Assembly (NCBI GenBank): GCA_949752735.1
Contig: OX457037.1
Location: 70,970,329 to 71,034,328 of the forward strand
Reading direction: 5' to 3'
DNA from: Lumbricus terrestris
Taxonomy: Eukaryota; Annelida; Clitellata; Crassiclitellata; Lumbricidae
DNA length: 64,000 nt
The notes under the pieces were generated by a model. The model had not been told where the DNA came from. It made no database searches and was given only the letters and a program-made list of their open reading frames with translations. Shown here piece after piece: positions 54,361 through 64,000 of this stretch. Made by a program: the position numbers and the translations under genes. Positions within the stretch are counted from its first letter, which is position 1; every line of letters begins with the position of its first letter.

Positions 54361-55734
54361 TGTGTCACAAATTGTTTGTGACAATAGGGGCATGGTCTCA
54401 GCTTCAACGCATTGCTGCTCATCATGAGGTTACTTGAATTTTGAGTCCAGAACTAGCTTTTGCATTATGACCCATGTTCAATGGGTTTCATTATCTGTGA
54501 CGCAGTTTCAGCCTTAGTTGGCTGAAGCAAAAGAACTTGTCAGGAAGTATTGCATGAAAAGGTAAAACAATTGAGAACATTCCACCAAGGCAAGATGCAT
54601 TGTGTGACACCTCAAGCATTCTGGGTATCAGGCTGGATATGTTTGGAGTCAAGCTTTAGGGACATTGCCTGTCTTGCCAATTCCTGAAAGCTGTTCTACA
54701 AAAATTCCACTCCTTTAAAGATTACTTATTTAGAGTTTGGTGCCAATAAAAGGGCTTTCTTCAATTTCTCCAATGACATGTATTTGACTTGTTTATCAGG
54801 TGTCCCACATGCCCATTTAGTCAGTTGAAAGTGAGTGCTATCACGGAAATGAGAGGTTTGTGGGTAATTGCTGCAACAGTTCCTGTCAGCCAAGACACAA
54901 ATAAATTGCATGCTTAATACTCTTGTTGTAGCTAAATTAATCCAAACAAAATTATCTAAGACTGTAATGTACTTTAGGAGGTGTAATGTGTCAGCAAGCA
55001 TGACAAAAATAGGGTTGGCAAGAAATGTTTGACACTTTTCAGCAACTGTGGTTTATTCCTCATACGAAATACAACAAATTTACTTGATCATACAAATCTA
55101 TGCAATGTTCAGAACTCAAAACTGAAAAGCAAATTTGTTTAGCTGCTCTAGATCAAAAGTTATTGAAGAAGTCTGAAAATGTCATAAATTATCCAGATGC
55201 AAATTCACATTCTTTTTGTTCTACCCATCCAACTTTAGCAGCCCACATACTTCAGTCAGTTTTTCACTTTAGACACTTCAAACGTTCCAGTTCTTCATAC
55301 CAAATGACCAGAAATTGTTGTCACTAGTGTTGATTGTCAGCGTGATCTTATGAGACAACTTATGGGCAGATCGTGAATAACTGGACACTCTTTGGAGAAA
55401 AACACTGTTAAAACACATTGTTAAAATAGTGATAGAAATAAATGACAGCATATCTAAACTGAATTTAATTACTAGTGATACAAAATATAAATCAAATATT
55501 TTCTGAAACTTGTGATGCCAGCATGCATTTTTATAGGAAAATTTCCAGATGCAAAAAGGCCTGTTTTACATCGTGCCTACTTGTGACATTATTTTGTTGT
55601 TATGTCTTCCATGACGGAAGCATGCTGATATTAGTATTTGGTATCTGCTGAAAGTACTCTTAAAGTCATTTGTATTGTTGTGTCCAACATTGTGCTACCC
55701 CACATGACCATATTGCAACCGAAAATTGTAATGT
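54361..55734. other. Stretch without recognised gene
   Basis: Unique DNA. Short frames such as 54726-55001 (minus) and 55100-55327 (plus) have no motif support. Confidence 0.35.
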
Positions 55735-56830
55735 TCATGTTGTCATAAGACCACATATTCTGCATCTAAGTGCAATATGGAGTTGCATATTGGCTCTGGA
55801 AAGTGCAGTTTTAGCATACTATGCCATACTTAAATGGTATACTGGAGCTACATCAGCTTCCAACACATGTATGCAAATGTGTAATGTTTGAATCAGATTA
55901 ATATGAAATATTACTAATTAGTAATTTTTCATGTTGTCTAAAGACCACATATTCTGCATCTAAGTGTAATATGGAGTTGCATTTCGGCTCTGGGTATGTG
56001 CAGTTTTAGCATACTTTCATAGTATACTTGTGCTCTATCAATTGTCTCACACATGTGTGCATATGTGTAATGTTTTAATTAGATTAGTAATGTTTCATGT
56101 TGTCAAAAGACCACATATTCTGTATCTATGTACATAAAGAGTTGTGAATCGGCTCTTGAAATGTGAATTTTTAGCATACTCTCATAGTATACTTGTGCTC
56201 TATCAATTGTCTCACACTTGTGTGCATATGTGTGATGTTTTAATTAGATTAGTAATGTTTCATGTTGTCAAAAGACCACATATTCTGTATCTATGTACAT
56301 AAAGAGTTGTGAATCGGCTCTTGAAATGTGAATTTTTAGCATACTCTCATAGTATACTTGTGCTCTATCAATTGTCTCACACTTGTGTGCATATGTGTAA
56401 TGTTTTAATTAGATTAGTAATGTTTCATGTTGTCAAAAGACCACATATTCTACATCTATGTGCATAAAGAATTGCGTATCGGCTCTTGAAATGTGAATTT
56501 TTAGCATACTTTCATAGTATATCTGTACTATATCAATTGTCCAACACTGTGTAATGTTTGAATCTGATTAGTAATTCTTCATGTTGTCAACAGACCACAT
56601 ATTGTGCCTATCAGTGCAATAAATAGTTGCGTATCATCTCTGGAATGTTAATTTTTAGCATACTTTCATAGTATACTTGTTCTAAATGAATTGTTCCACT
56701 ATGTGTAATGTTTAAATCAGATCAGTAATGTTCCATGGTGTCAAAAGATCACATATTCTGCATCTAGGTTCAGTTTAGAGCTGCGTCACTACTCTAGAGC
56801 ATGTGCATTTTTAGCATAATTTCAACCTTC
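55735..56830. repeat. 165-bp tandem satellite, six to seven copies
   Basis: Units start CATGTTGTCAAAAGACCACA at about 55735, 55930, 56096, 56261, 56426, 56580 and 56734, giving spacings of about 195, 166, 165, 165, 154 and 154. The two central units (56096-56425) are almost identical and the outer ones diverged. Each has TTAGCATACT(C/T)TCATAGTAT and a CA/TG stretch (CACACTTGTGTGCATATGTG). No coding capacity. Confidence 0.88.
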
Positions 56831-57397
56831 TATTTAAGTATGTTCCCATGTGAATTTTTTGATGCAGCTAGCTGAAAAGTTTTAAAATATGTTTTTCTTG
56901 AAGCTGTAAAAATGTGTTGCTTTTATCCAAAAGATGCACAATGCACTGCATTTTTGGACCTTAACCTCCTCACTATATGTGTTGCCGCTCACCTCTCTCC
57001 TTTGTATAAATGTAACCCTCATAGACTGCCTTGTGATTTCCTCTGCTACTCGTAACAAACTTTAACTTCGACATTGTGGCGATAACTAGGCGTACCTTCG
57101 TCTGGCACTGGCAGAAGAGTCGACGTATATAAACCCATCAATTATACACGGCGTACCTGTATTCATCTGTTTTACGCCCACTGTATGGTAACAAAGACCG
57201 TTAGCGGCGCCCTCCTCACTTCTTCCAGACTTGGGACTGGCACTGGCAGGCACTATGCAGCTGACGTGTAAAGCCTGGACTCCAGCGGCGGAGGTACTGT
57301 TGCCCTTGCGTTCTTCTCCCTCGCCAAATGGCGTACGCATCGGACGTTTACGTCGACGAGTGAACCTGTGTGTCGGTGCTCGAACGACGCTTCGAGG
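56831..57397. other. Flank of hAT element, no supported gene
   Basis: GC-richer DNA. GGCGTACGCATCGGACG and GCTCGAACGACGCTTCGAGG (about 57328-57396) recur in diverged form at about 59230-59303 beyond the hAT element, so it inserted into or beside an approximately 70-bp repeat. The 116-codon minus frame at 57086-57436 is not supported. Confidence 0.35.
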
Positions 57398-57651
57398 GTT
57401 GTGCCTAGGGAATGTAATCCCGGGGCATTCTGTCAATCCCGGGATTACGGGATTAAAAATAAGTCAATCCCGGGATTGGTCCATTTCGACCAAAAATTTT
57501 CACTGCCTATTTCCTTAGTGATTTAATGCTGTTGTATATTAAAGAGAATCATAAAAGCCTAATAATAGAGTTGTGGAGTTGTGTCATTGGCTTGATACTG
57601 ATAATAGAAGATATGCAAATGTTCAATGTTCGTCTTAATCGTCCATAATGA

Positions 57652-57780
57652 ACACCTATTTACGGCAAAACGATCGCAAAAACATAAAGCATCAATCGTA
57701 GAGTCTCCAAGCCGTGACCGTATCTTAATGCACAGACGTCCTGCCACTGAAAACGTCCGTTTCGTCTCAACTGACGTAGG
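57652..57780 (-). pseudogene. hAT transposase, C-terminal dimerisation segment
   Basis: The minus strand encodes TKRTFSVAGRLCIKIRSRLG followed by DSTIDALCF, the hallmark of the hAT dimerisation domain (FSxAG...R..L......LCF). The rest of the transposase is gone or unreadable, and the frame passes into non-coding DNA downstream. The element is a deletion derivative. Confidence 0.85.
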
Positions 57781-59040
57781 CAGGATTGACAGTAGACCTT
57801 AGACCTTAGTCCTTCCAGTGCAGCTCTGCAAATCGGGCAATGCAGTTTCTCCATTACAGTAGACCTAAGTAATTATACGAAAGTGCCAAAAAGTGGCCTC
57901 GTATGTCTGTTGATTCAAAAACTAGCCTACAAGTGGTCTCCATCAAGTCCTCAGTCGGAGTGTTTGCACTTGAGAATACACGTTCAATTAAATTAATATT
58001 TTAGATATGAACTAGGGTGACTGGTAAAGAGGTCCTAAGTCTCCTAACCGAGTGTATAGGCTTTGGCCTACTTGATCTAATGCTACGCAGTAATTTTGGC
58101 CACAGAATGATTTGACCAACAGAGCGGAAAAGTTTAACCAGAGGCTTAGACCTTAGGCGTACGGAGAGACACCTTGTGAAATTAGCCCTATAGTTGGTGA
58201 TCCCAACGCCTAGGCCCTAAGCCTGTTCACTCTCCTTTCTTTTCTATATCAAGACGTTTAACCTGCAGACTAGCTAGGCCTAGGCCTATATACACCGAGC
58301 TGCAGCTAAGCCCGATTGGTTCTGCTCCTAAGAAACGAGCACAGCCTGTATAGGCATATAATACATATGCCCTATAATACTAAGTAAATTACAAACTAAT
58401 TACAGAAGCACAACGGTTTTTTTAAAATAATCTATTTAAAGTATTAGGCTACGTTTCGAGCGGCTTAACTGACACCTTGCTCGCTGCCCATTGTTCTCTT
58501 TCAAAATACTCCCAGACACCACTTTTGGAAGAGGCATACTAAATCTATCAGATATTTTACCTAAAATGAGTTTGGAGTCTTTTCAACAATTCTATATAAT
58601 ATGATTGACTTCGTGGAAGACGTCGATCGTATAGCAGTGGGTCAAATTGGTACACTTATGGAATAGGCTACGCCGTTACTTCAACCTTGATTTCGAAATG
58701 CAGCAGCTGCTGATTACTCAAAGCAGAGCCATTAGGCAGTGACCGGTTGGCAGCAGCAGAGTTAATTGATTAATTATGATACAACGGCCCGGATTCAGGT
58801 CTGAGGGCAACAGGTGATCAACGCACTTAGATGCTGGCACGGACTGACTGACCCAAGACCTCTGCACAATGAACCGAAGCAGCGGGAAGCTAGCAGCAGG
58901 GTTCCACCTCTGTATGTTACTATGTATGTATACGTCTTTATCTGTCTCTGTACGCCAGCCTCTGCCTGTCGAATTGGCGCCTTCCGAGCATTGACCAGGA
59001 AAGAATTTAGAGTTAAATAAAGTAATTTCAATGGAAAACT
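57781..59040. other. hAT interior, no recognised gene
   Basis: Unique DNA with many taxonomically uninformative TAGGCCTA-like strings. The minus-strand frames at 58718-59268 run across the terminal repeats and lack motifs. Confidence 0.35.
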
Positions 59041-59160
59041 GTAGTCCCGGACGCACGGGATTTCATCTTTGCCAATCCCGGGATTTCGGGATTGAAAAAA
59101 GTCCGGGATTATCGGGATCCCGAGATTCGAGATCCCGGGATTACATTCCCTAGTTGTGCC

Positions 59161-59772
59161 CTTGTGTACTTGGTCACCGACTCCGGTCTCCGTAGATGTT
59201 GAAGTCGGCTGAAGCTCCCCCGCCACGACAAGGCGTACACATCGGACATCTACGCCGTCGAGTGGCACCTATGGTTCGGTGGCTCGAACGGCGCTCCGAG
59301 GTCGGTCGGCGTACCTGACTGATATACTATTTATTACGAGGCTTCATAGCGAAGATGATCACCTCATCATAAGACACTCTGACAGTTATGCAGATAGATT
59401 TAAATAATGAATGTATATATACATGGTAGGCCTATCCATTGTTCATTAGTTAGAAATGTTTCTATAGTATAGTTAAATAATATTGTTCTTCTATGTTGGC
59501 CGTCAGGCGGCGGCACCTGGCGAGTGAAAATTAAACATTAGTTTTGATGGGTCGTTTAAGTTGACCGTCACATGGCGCCATCTGGCGAAGGCGCCAGAGA
59601 CATTGTAATATACGATCATCCGCCAAGAGCGCAACTGTATCAACTGCAGTGCATTTAGCACTGCAGCCAACACAGTCGCACTCCGAGCGGACGGTAATAC
59701 ATGCACGTGTATGCACGTAGGCACGTGCATAGGTATGCACATAGTTACATACATATAAATGTTATGCATACA
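59161..59772. other. Flank with a module repeated beyond the Helitron
   Basis: About 59568-59720 (CTGGCGAAGGCGCCAGAGAC, TGCATTTAGCACTGCAG) has a diverged direct counterpart at about 62170-62320 (CTGGCGAAAGCGCCAGTGTC, TGCATTTAGCACTGGAG). The Helitron lies between the two. No gene supported. Confidence 0.5.
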
Positions 59773-61979
59773 TCTTATATATATTTCAGTAAGTCTGTGT
59801 GTTTGTTTGATTGTTTGATTGTTTGATTGTGTGTTAGCTATGCACGGCTACAGTTTTGAAGCAATCGACCCCAATTTTTTGCAGGGGGTTCGGGGTCGAC
59901 CCGACACAGGTTATTGGGGGGTCGGCGAATCTCTGCCACCATGGGGCCAGGGTGGGGGAGGGTAAAACCCCTCATTTTCCCTACTTTTTCAGCCGTTGCC
60001 ATGCATAGTTTTTTTTCCCGAAAACCAAAATTTCACGGGTGGCTTACCGGTGGAGGTCGGAGTGTGGTGGGTGTCGTGGGCTGTGGTGGGGGGTGGCTGA
60101 TGGCTGGAGTGGGGGTGCTGTGGTGGGGAGTGAGGTTGGGGGTGGGAGAATTTTTTCACGAAAACCAAAATGTCACGAAAACCAAAATTTCACGGGTGGC
60201 TTACCGGTGGAGGTCGGAGTGTGGTGGGTGTCGTGGGCTGTGGTGGGGTGGCTGAGAGCTGGGGTGGGGGTGTTGTGGTTGGGGGGTTTGGGGTGGAAGA
60301 ATTTTTTTCACGAAAACCAAAATTTCACGGGTGGCGTACCGATGGAGGTTGGAGTGTGGTGGGTGTCGTGGGGGTGTCGTGTGGGGTGGGGGGTGGGGTA
60401 GGGGGTGGGGAAGAATTTTTTCCCCGAAAATCAAAATTTCACGGGTGGCGTACCGTTGAGGTTGGAGTGTGGTGGGTGTCGTGTGGGGTGGTGTGGTGTA
60501 GGGGGTGGTTGGGAAAGAAATTTTTCCAGAAAATCTAAATTTCACGGGTGGCGTACCGGTGGAGGTTGGAGTATGGTGGGTGTCGTGGGGTGTCGTGGAG
60601 GGTGTGGGGGGAGGGAGAGCATGGGGCATAATTTTTTCCCCGAAAACCAACATTTCACGGGTGGTGTACCCGTGGAGGTTGGAATGTGGCGGGTATCGTG
60701 GCCTGTGGTGGGGGGTGGGTGAGGGCTGGGGTTGGAGGGGGTGATTGGGGTGGGGGTGGGAGAATATTTTTTTCACGAAAACCAAAATTTCACGGGTGGC
60801 GTACCGATGGAGGTTGCAGTGTGGTGGGTGTCGTGGGGGTGTCGTGTGGTGTGGGGTAGGGGGGTGGGGAAAAAATTTTTCTTCGAAAATCCAAATTTCA
60901 CGGGTGGCGTACCGGTGGAGGTTGGAGTGTGGTGGGTGTCGTGTGGGGTGGGGTAGTGTAGGGGGGTGGTTGGGGAAAGAATTTTTTCCCCGAAAATCTA
61001 CATTTCACGGGTGGCGTACCGGTGGAGTTTGGAGTGTGGTGGGGTGTCGTGGGGTGTGGGGGAGGGGGGTGAGCGTGGGGGATAATTTTTTCCCCGAAAA
61101 CCAACATTTCACGGGTGGTGTACCCGTGGAGGTTGGAATGTGGTGGGTGTCGTGGCCTGTGGTGGGGGGTGGGTGAGGGCTGGGGTTGGAGGAGGTGATT
61201 GGGGTGGGGTGGGATAATTTTTTCCCGAAAATCAAAATTTCACGGGTGGCGTACCGGTGGAGGTTGGAGTGTGGTGGGTGTCGTGGGGTGTGGTGTGCGG
61301 GTTGGGGTGGGGTGGGGAGGGGGCGGGGGCGGGGATGAAAAGGGAAGCGCTTTTGCCAGTTCGGATTTCACGGATCGCATACCGGTGGAGGTCGGAGTGT
61401 GGTTGAGTGTGGTGGAATGTGGTGGTGGAGGGTGGGGTGGTGAGGAATGGGGAAGTGGGGGTGAGTTGGGGGGCAGGGTGAGGTAATTTTTTCCCGAAAA
61501 CCTAAATTTCACGGGTGGCGTACCCGTGGATGTTGGAGTGTGGTGGGTGTCGTGGGGTGTCGTGTGGGGGTGTAGGGGTTTGGGGGGTGGGGGTGGGGAA
61601 GAAAATTTTTCCGAATATCTAAATTTCACGAGTGGCGTACCGGTGGAGGTTGGAGTGTGGTGGGTTTCGTGGTGTGTCGTGTGTGGTGGGGTAGGAGGTA
61701 GGGGGTGGAGTGGGGTGGTGTCGTGGGGTGTCGTGCCGGGGTGGGGAGTGTGGGGTAGGGGGGTGTGGGGGAAGAACATTTTTTCCGAAAATCTCTATTT
61801 CACGGGTGGCGTACCGGTGGAGGTCGGAGTGTGGTGGCGGAGTGTGGTGGGGTGTCGTGTGGTGGTCGGGGTGGGGATGGGGGATTGGAGGGGGAAAAAT
61901 TGGGGGTTGAGGAAGGGAGGGATTGGCCGGGAACGAACGAATCCCAAACTTCCCGGGCAACGCCGGGTACCCCAGCTAG
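59773..61979 (+). mobile_element. Non-autonomous Helitron with internal minisatellite
   Basis: The 3' end shows the Helitron hallmark: a GC hairpin (CCCGGGCAACGCCGGG) about 10 bases before a terminal CTAG, inserted in front of T. A plausible 5' end is TCTTATATATATTTCAG after an A (59772|59773), matching the 5'-TC rule, followed by a GTTTGATT-repeat zone. The interior (about 60020-61870) is a tandem array of roughly 15 units of 90-130 bp marked by AATTTCACGGGTGGCGTACC and GGTGGGTGTCGTGG. No Rep/helicase gene, so it depends on an autonomous partner. The right end is secure; the left end is approximate. Confidence 0.82.
60020..61870 (+). repeat. GT-rich minisatellite inside the Helitron
   Basis: Each unit has TTTTTTCCCGAAAATC-like A/T string, AATTTCACGGGTGGCGTACC, then GGTGGAGGTTGGAGTGTGGT and a strongly G-rich variable tail (runs such as GGGGTGGGGTGGGG). 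The glycine/valine/tryptophan frames on the plus strand and proline/threonine/histidine frames on the minus strand are repeat translations, not genes. Tail length is the main source of variation. Confidence 0.88.
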
Positions 61980-62660
61980 TATGTATTAATATAATATTTC
62001 ATGCAATTTCATTAATTAAAGAATATGTGTGCAGTTAGGAGTGCATATGCATGCATATACACACAGATATATGTTACATGCACACACATACACACCAACT
62101 CAGACATACACACATATGTATGCATGCTGGGTCTCTACACAAAGTGTTTTAATTTCTAGTACGCTGACCGTAATATGGCGGTCCCTGGCGAAAGCGCCAG
62201 TGTCAGTATATATACACATCGCCCATCCAGAGCGCAGCGGCATCGACTCCAATGCATTTAGCACTGGAGTCAACGCCACCGGACCCTAGATAGACGAGAC
62301 ATATACACACGTGCACATGTATGCATGTATATACATACATATAAATATATACATACATACACACACATACACACACGATGGCTCTCATGCAGACTTTCAT
62401 ACGCTGATACACATATTCATGCATATGCACGCATGCATACACACATGTATGTGCACATTCATAAGCAGTCATACACGCATACATTCATATAAGCATACGG
62501 GCAGTTACATAATTATATACATGCATACACACGGGTATATATATGCATATACACCAATATGCACACGTTACCATACATGCATACTAGCACACAGACAGGC
62601 ATACATACATGCATGCATACATAGAAACGTATGCATGCCCAACATACATACATACATATG

Positions 62661-62691
<31 letters not shown>
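61980..62691. repeat. Repeat-rich spacer: duplicated module and (CATA)n
   Basis: About 62040-62130 and 62310-62690 are CATACA/TATACATG-rich microsatellite DNA ending in (TA)n at about 62668-62690. The module at 62170-62320 repeats 59568-59720. Frames here are artefacts. Confidence 0.75.
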
Positions 62692-62692
<1 letters not shown>

Positions 62693-64000
62693 AGGGTGGC
62701 CCTTAGCATACAGCCAAAAAATAAAAATCGTAAAATTTTGTCTGGCACCCTTTCAATCCATGCCAATTATAGAAATAACATTATGTTGAAAAGGATTTTG
62801 GAATTGCAAAACATTTAGGGGTGCCCCTCGAGCGCCGAAATTTATTCTTTAATACAAATTTGATCAATTGAATCATACAATTTCAACCAAACTATATTCA
62901 ACACACTGTCACTCAGAATTTTACAGAGATGACTAAAATACACTCTAGTGAAGCAAAAATGCCAATGAAACAAGTGTTTACTGTTCAATTATAATTCAGT
63001 TATTGTTCACTGTTCAGCTGGTCACAGAAGTAAATGATCAGTACAGGACAATAAAATGCAGGAATCACTGCTTTCTACTAATTTGACACGAGATTTATTT
63101 TCGTACAGTCAGGGAACTGTCGTCGATGTTCACTGACAACCTGCAGGAGAAATTGAAGCTGATTCTCATCTTTTGTTATCTTTTTTTTAAGTCCTGGATG
63201 AGTGCCACACCTGTTTAGCTCTATCATTGACGACAGCCAACCCTTTGTGTACTGCTTGCGCTTCTCGAAATGCTTCATGCGCTTCTCGAAATGCTTCATG
63301 CCCTTCCCGAAGAGCAGGATCTTTGGAAAGCATCATCTCAGATAGTCCATGCAGACCAAGCACCTGGAACAGTTTCTTGGAGTTGGTTGTACAGAATTGT
63401 TCAAGACCGCTGGGGCCAAGAAATGCATCTGACTTCACACTGGGTCGTTTAGGCGGATGATCTGGCGCTACTTCTTCCATGGCAGCAATCACTGGCTTCT
63501 TGGAGTCATTGGATATCCTTGAATCAAAAAGAGCAAGCCCAATAAGCTCTTCAGACAAATACCAGAGATGAAGCCCTAGCTTCTTGCTTGTAACAGAAGA
63601 AATTGTAGTATGCGGATATGTGAGAAGGTTTGCCATGAGAGTGAAGTCATTCAGAGGAGCCTCCACAGCATTTGGCGCAGTTATCCAGGTTTTCAGGTAG
63701 ACAACAACTGAAAAGATGGCAATATCACGAATGCTGCGTTCTTCTGCAGCAGTCTTCTTGAACTGAGCACGAAAGAGCCACGTCTTTATGGTATAGATGA
63801 CTTTGCCATCCATCGTGCCCGGTGCATAGCGCCAGGTATTCGAAACCGAATTCCACGAGAAGGAACACCTCCAAGAAAGACAACTGAGAGCTCGAGAAAT
63901 TCCCTGTAATCCTCTCGTGGCTGTGCAGTTGCTAAATGTCTATGAGCAATCTCCAAGATATCAGAACGGTGTGGGGCCACCAATGATTCCACCAAAGGAT
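62692..64000. mobile_element. Second TAGGGTG-type transposon, right end outside window
   Basis: Starts TAGGGTGGCCCTTAGCATAC immediately after (TA)n, sharing TAGGGTG and an inner CC with the element at 32883. It encloses a large remnant of the same unnamed protein family (63078-63995). The left duplication cannot be checked because the right end is beyond 64000. Confidence 0.5.
63078..63995 (-). pseudogene. Transposase-like protein, C-terminal half, unnamed family
   Basis: Three minus-strand frames (63786-63995, 63187-63813, 63078-63299) form one protein with two one-base breaks (about 63800 and 63185-63195, the latter in a run of T). Visible segments in order: REDYREFLELSVVFLGG, GAMHRARWMAK, WLFRAQFKKTAAEERSIRDI, NDFTLMANLLTYPHTTIS, LGLHLWYLSEELIGLALFDS, a 13-residue repeat (GHEAFREAHEAFREA), VVNDRAKQ and TKDENQLQFLLQVVSEHRRQ. 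I recognise this as the C-terminal half of a family common in invertebrate genomes that also contains the HWDGK and FDTT segments seen at 34.0-34.5 kb, but I know no established name. The upstream part lies outside the window. Confidence 0.6.

Larger units (their letters stand above)
57406..59152. mobile_element. hAT element, decayed
   Basis: A 1,747-bp element starting TAGGGAATGTAATCCCGGG and ending with the complement, between exact 8-bp duplications GTTGTGCC (57398-57405 and 59153-59160). The zones just inside the ends contain many copies of ATCCCGGGATT in both orientations, probably transposase-binding sites. TA-G-GG ends, 8-bp duplication and the transposase relic at 57652-57780 establish the hAT superfamily. 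Confidence 0.92.

Noticed and set aside
57086..57436. 116-codon minus-strand frame
   Set aside because: Starts within the hAT end and crosses the insertion junction; no motif.
58795..59268. 157-codon minus-strand frame
   Set aside because: Runs through the hAT terminal repeat and the target duplication into flanking DNA, so it cannot be an original gene.
60039..61960. Glycine/valine/tryptophan and proline/threonine repeat proteins
   Set aside because: Helitron minisatellite read in all frames; no codon preference and no consistent start or stop.
62311..62766. Frames rich in Tyr/His/Ile
   Set aside because: (CATA)n and (TA)n microsatellite translations.

Overview
The window looks like transposon-saturated chromosomal DNA from a metazoan, probably an aquatic invertebrate. 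Supporting signs are decayed Polinton/Maverick-type protein-primed DNA polymerase genes (one with a GT-AG spliceosomal intron), hAT, piggyBac-like and Helitron DNA transposons, a Ty3/gypsy retrotransposon, restriction-like-endonuclease LINEs sitting in (TAA)n, and long satellite-bearing foldback elements. I found no intact cellular gene, rRNA or tRNA. The species cannot be named from the sequence.

Left region (1-14.6 kb): a Polinton/adintovirus-like element on the minus strand. In its own direction of transcription it carries a SAP-domain plus protein-primed PolB gene, an HNH nuclease with zinc ribbons, an adenain-like cysteine protease and a fibre-like protein. Its PolB is broken by three insertions: (i) a 642-bp TTAA-flanked piggyBac-like element, (ii) a ~150-bp copy of PolB's own exonuclease region placed between the palm motifs, and (iii) a 7,993-bp gene-free, near-perfect palindrome (4728-12720). 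The palindrome starts 5'-AG and has a 6-bp target duplication, which is the signature of Polinton integration itself. Each of four start codons in the host element carries the same ATATAAAATG-like motif.

15-28.4 kb: two groups of Dong/R4-like LINE 3' ends embedded in (TAA)n tracts, and a second, more diverged PolB (16.5-21.6 kb, minus) interrupted by a 2.6-kb hAT element that itself holds a 448-bp foldback MITE. A small foldback element with short-repeat termini lies at 24.3-25.1 kb.

28.4-42.3 kb: mostly decayed repeats. They include a CR1/L2-like LINE 3' end, a 2.4-kb transposon with TAGGGTG ends and an 8-bp duplication carrying remnants of a transposase-like protein I cannot name, and a 4.8-kb foldback element filled with a satellite whose core is ATCCAGCTTC.

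42.3-53 kb: a 5'-truncated Ty3/gypsy element with a 3' LTR, then a nested series of foldback elements with 5'-GG ends and 8-bp duplications, carrying the same satellite. 53-64 kb: a 165-bp tandem satellite, a decayed hAT element with the hAT dimerisation segment, a 2.2-kb Helitron filled with a GT-rich minisatellite, and the start of a second TAGGGTG element with a large remnant of the same unnamed protein family.

The genes do not form a host pathway. They are layers of selfish elements, and exact target duplications let the insertion order be read. The least conventional items are the 8-kb palindrome with Polinton-type ends, the GG-ended satellite foldback family, and the TAGGGTG transposon with its unnamed protein.
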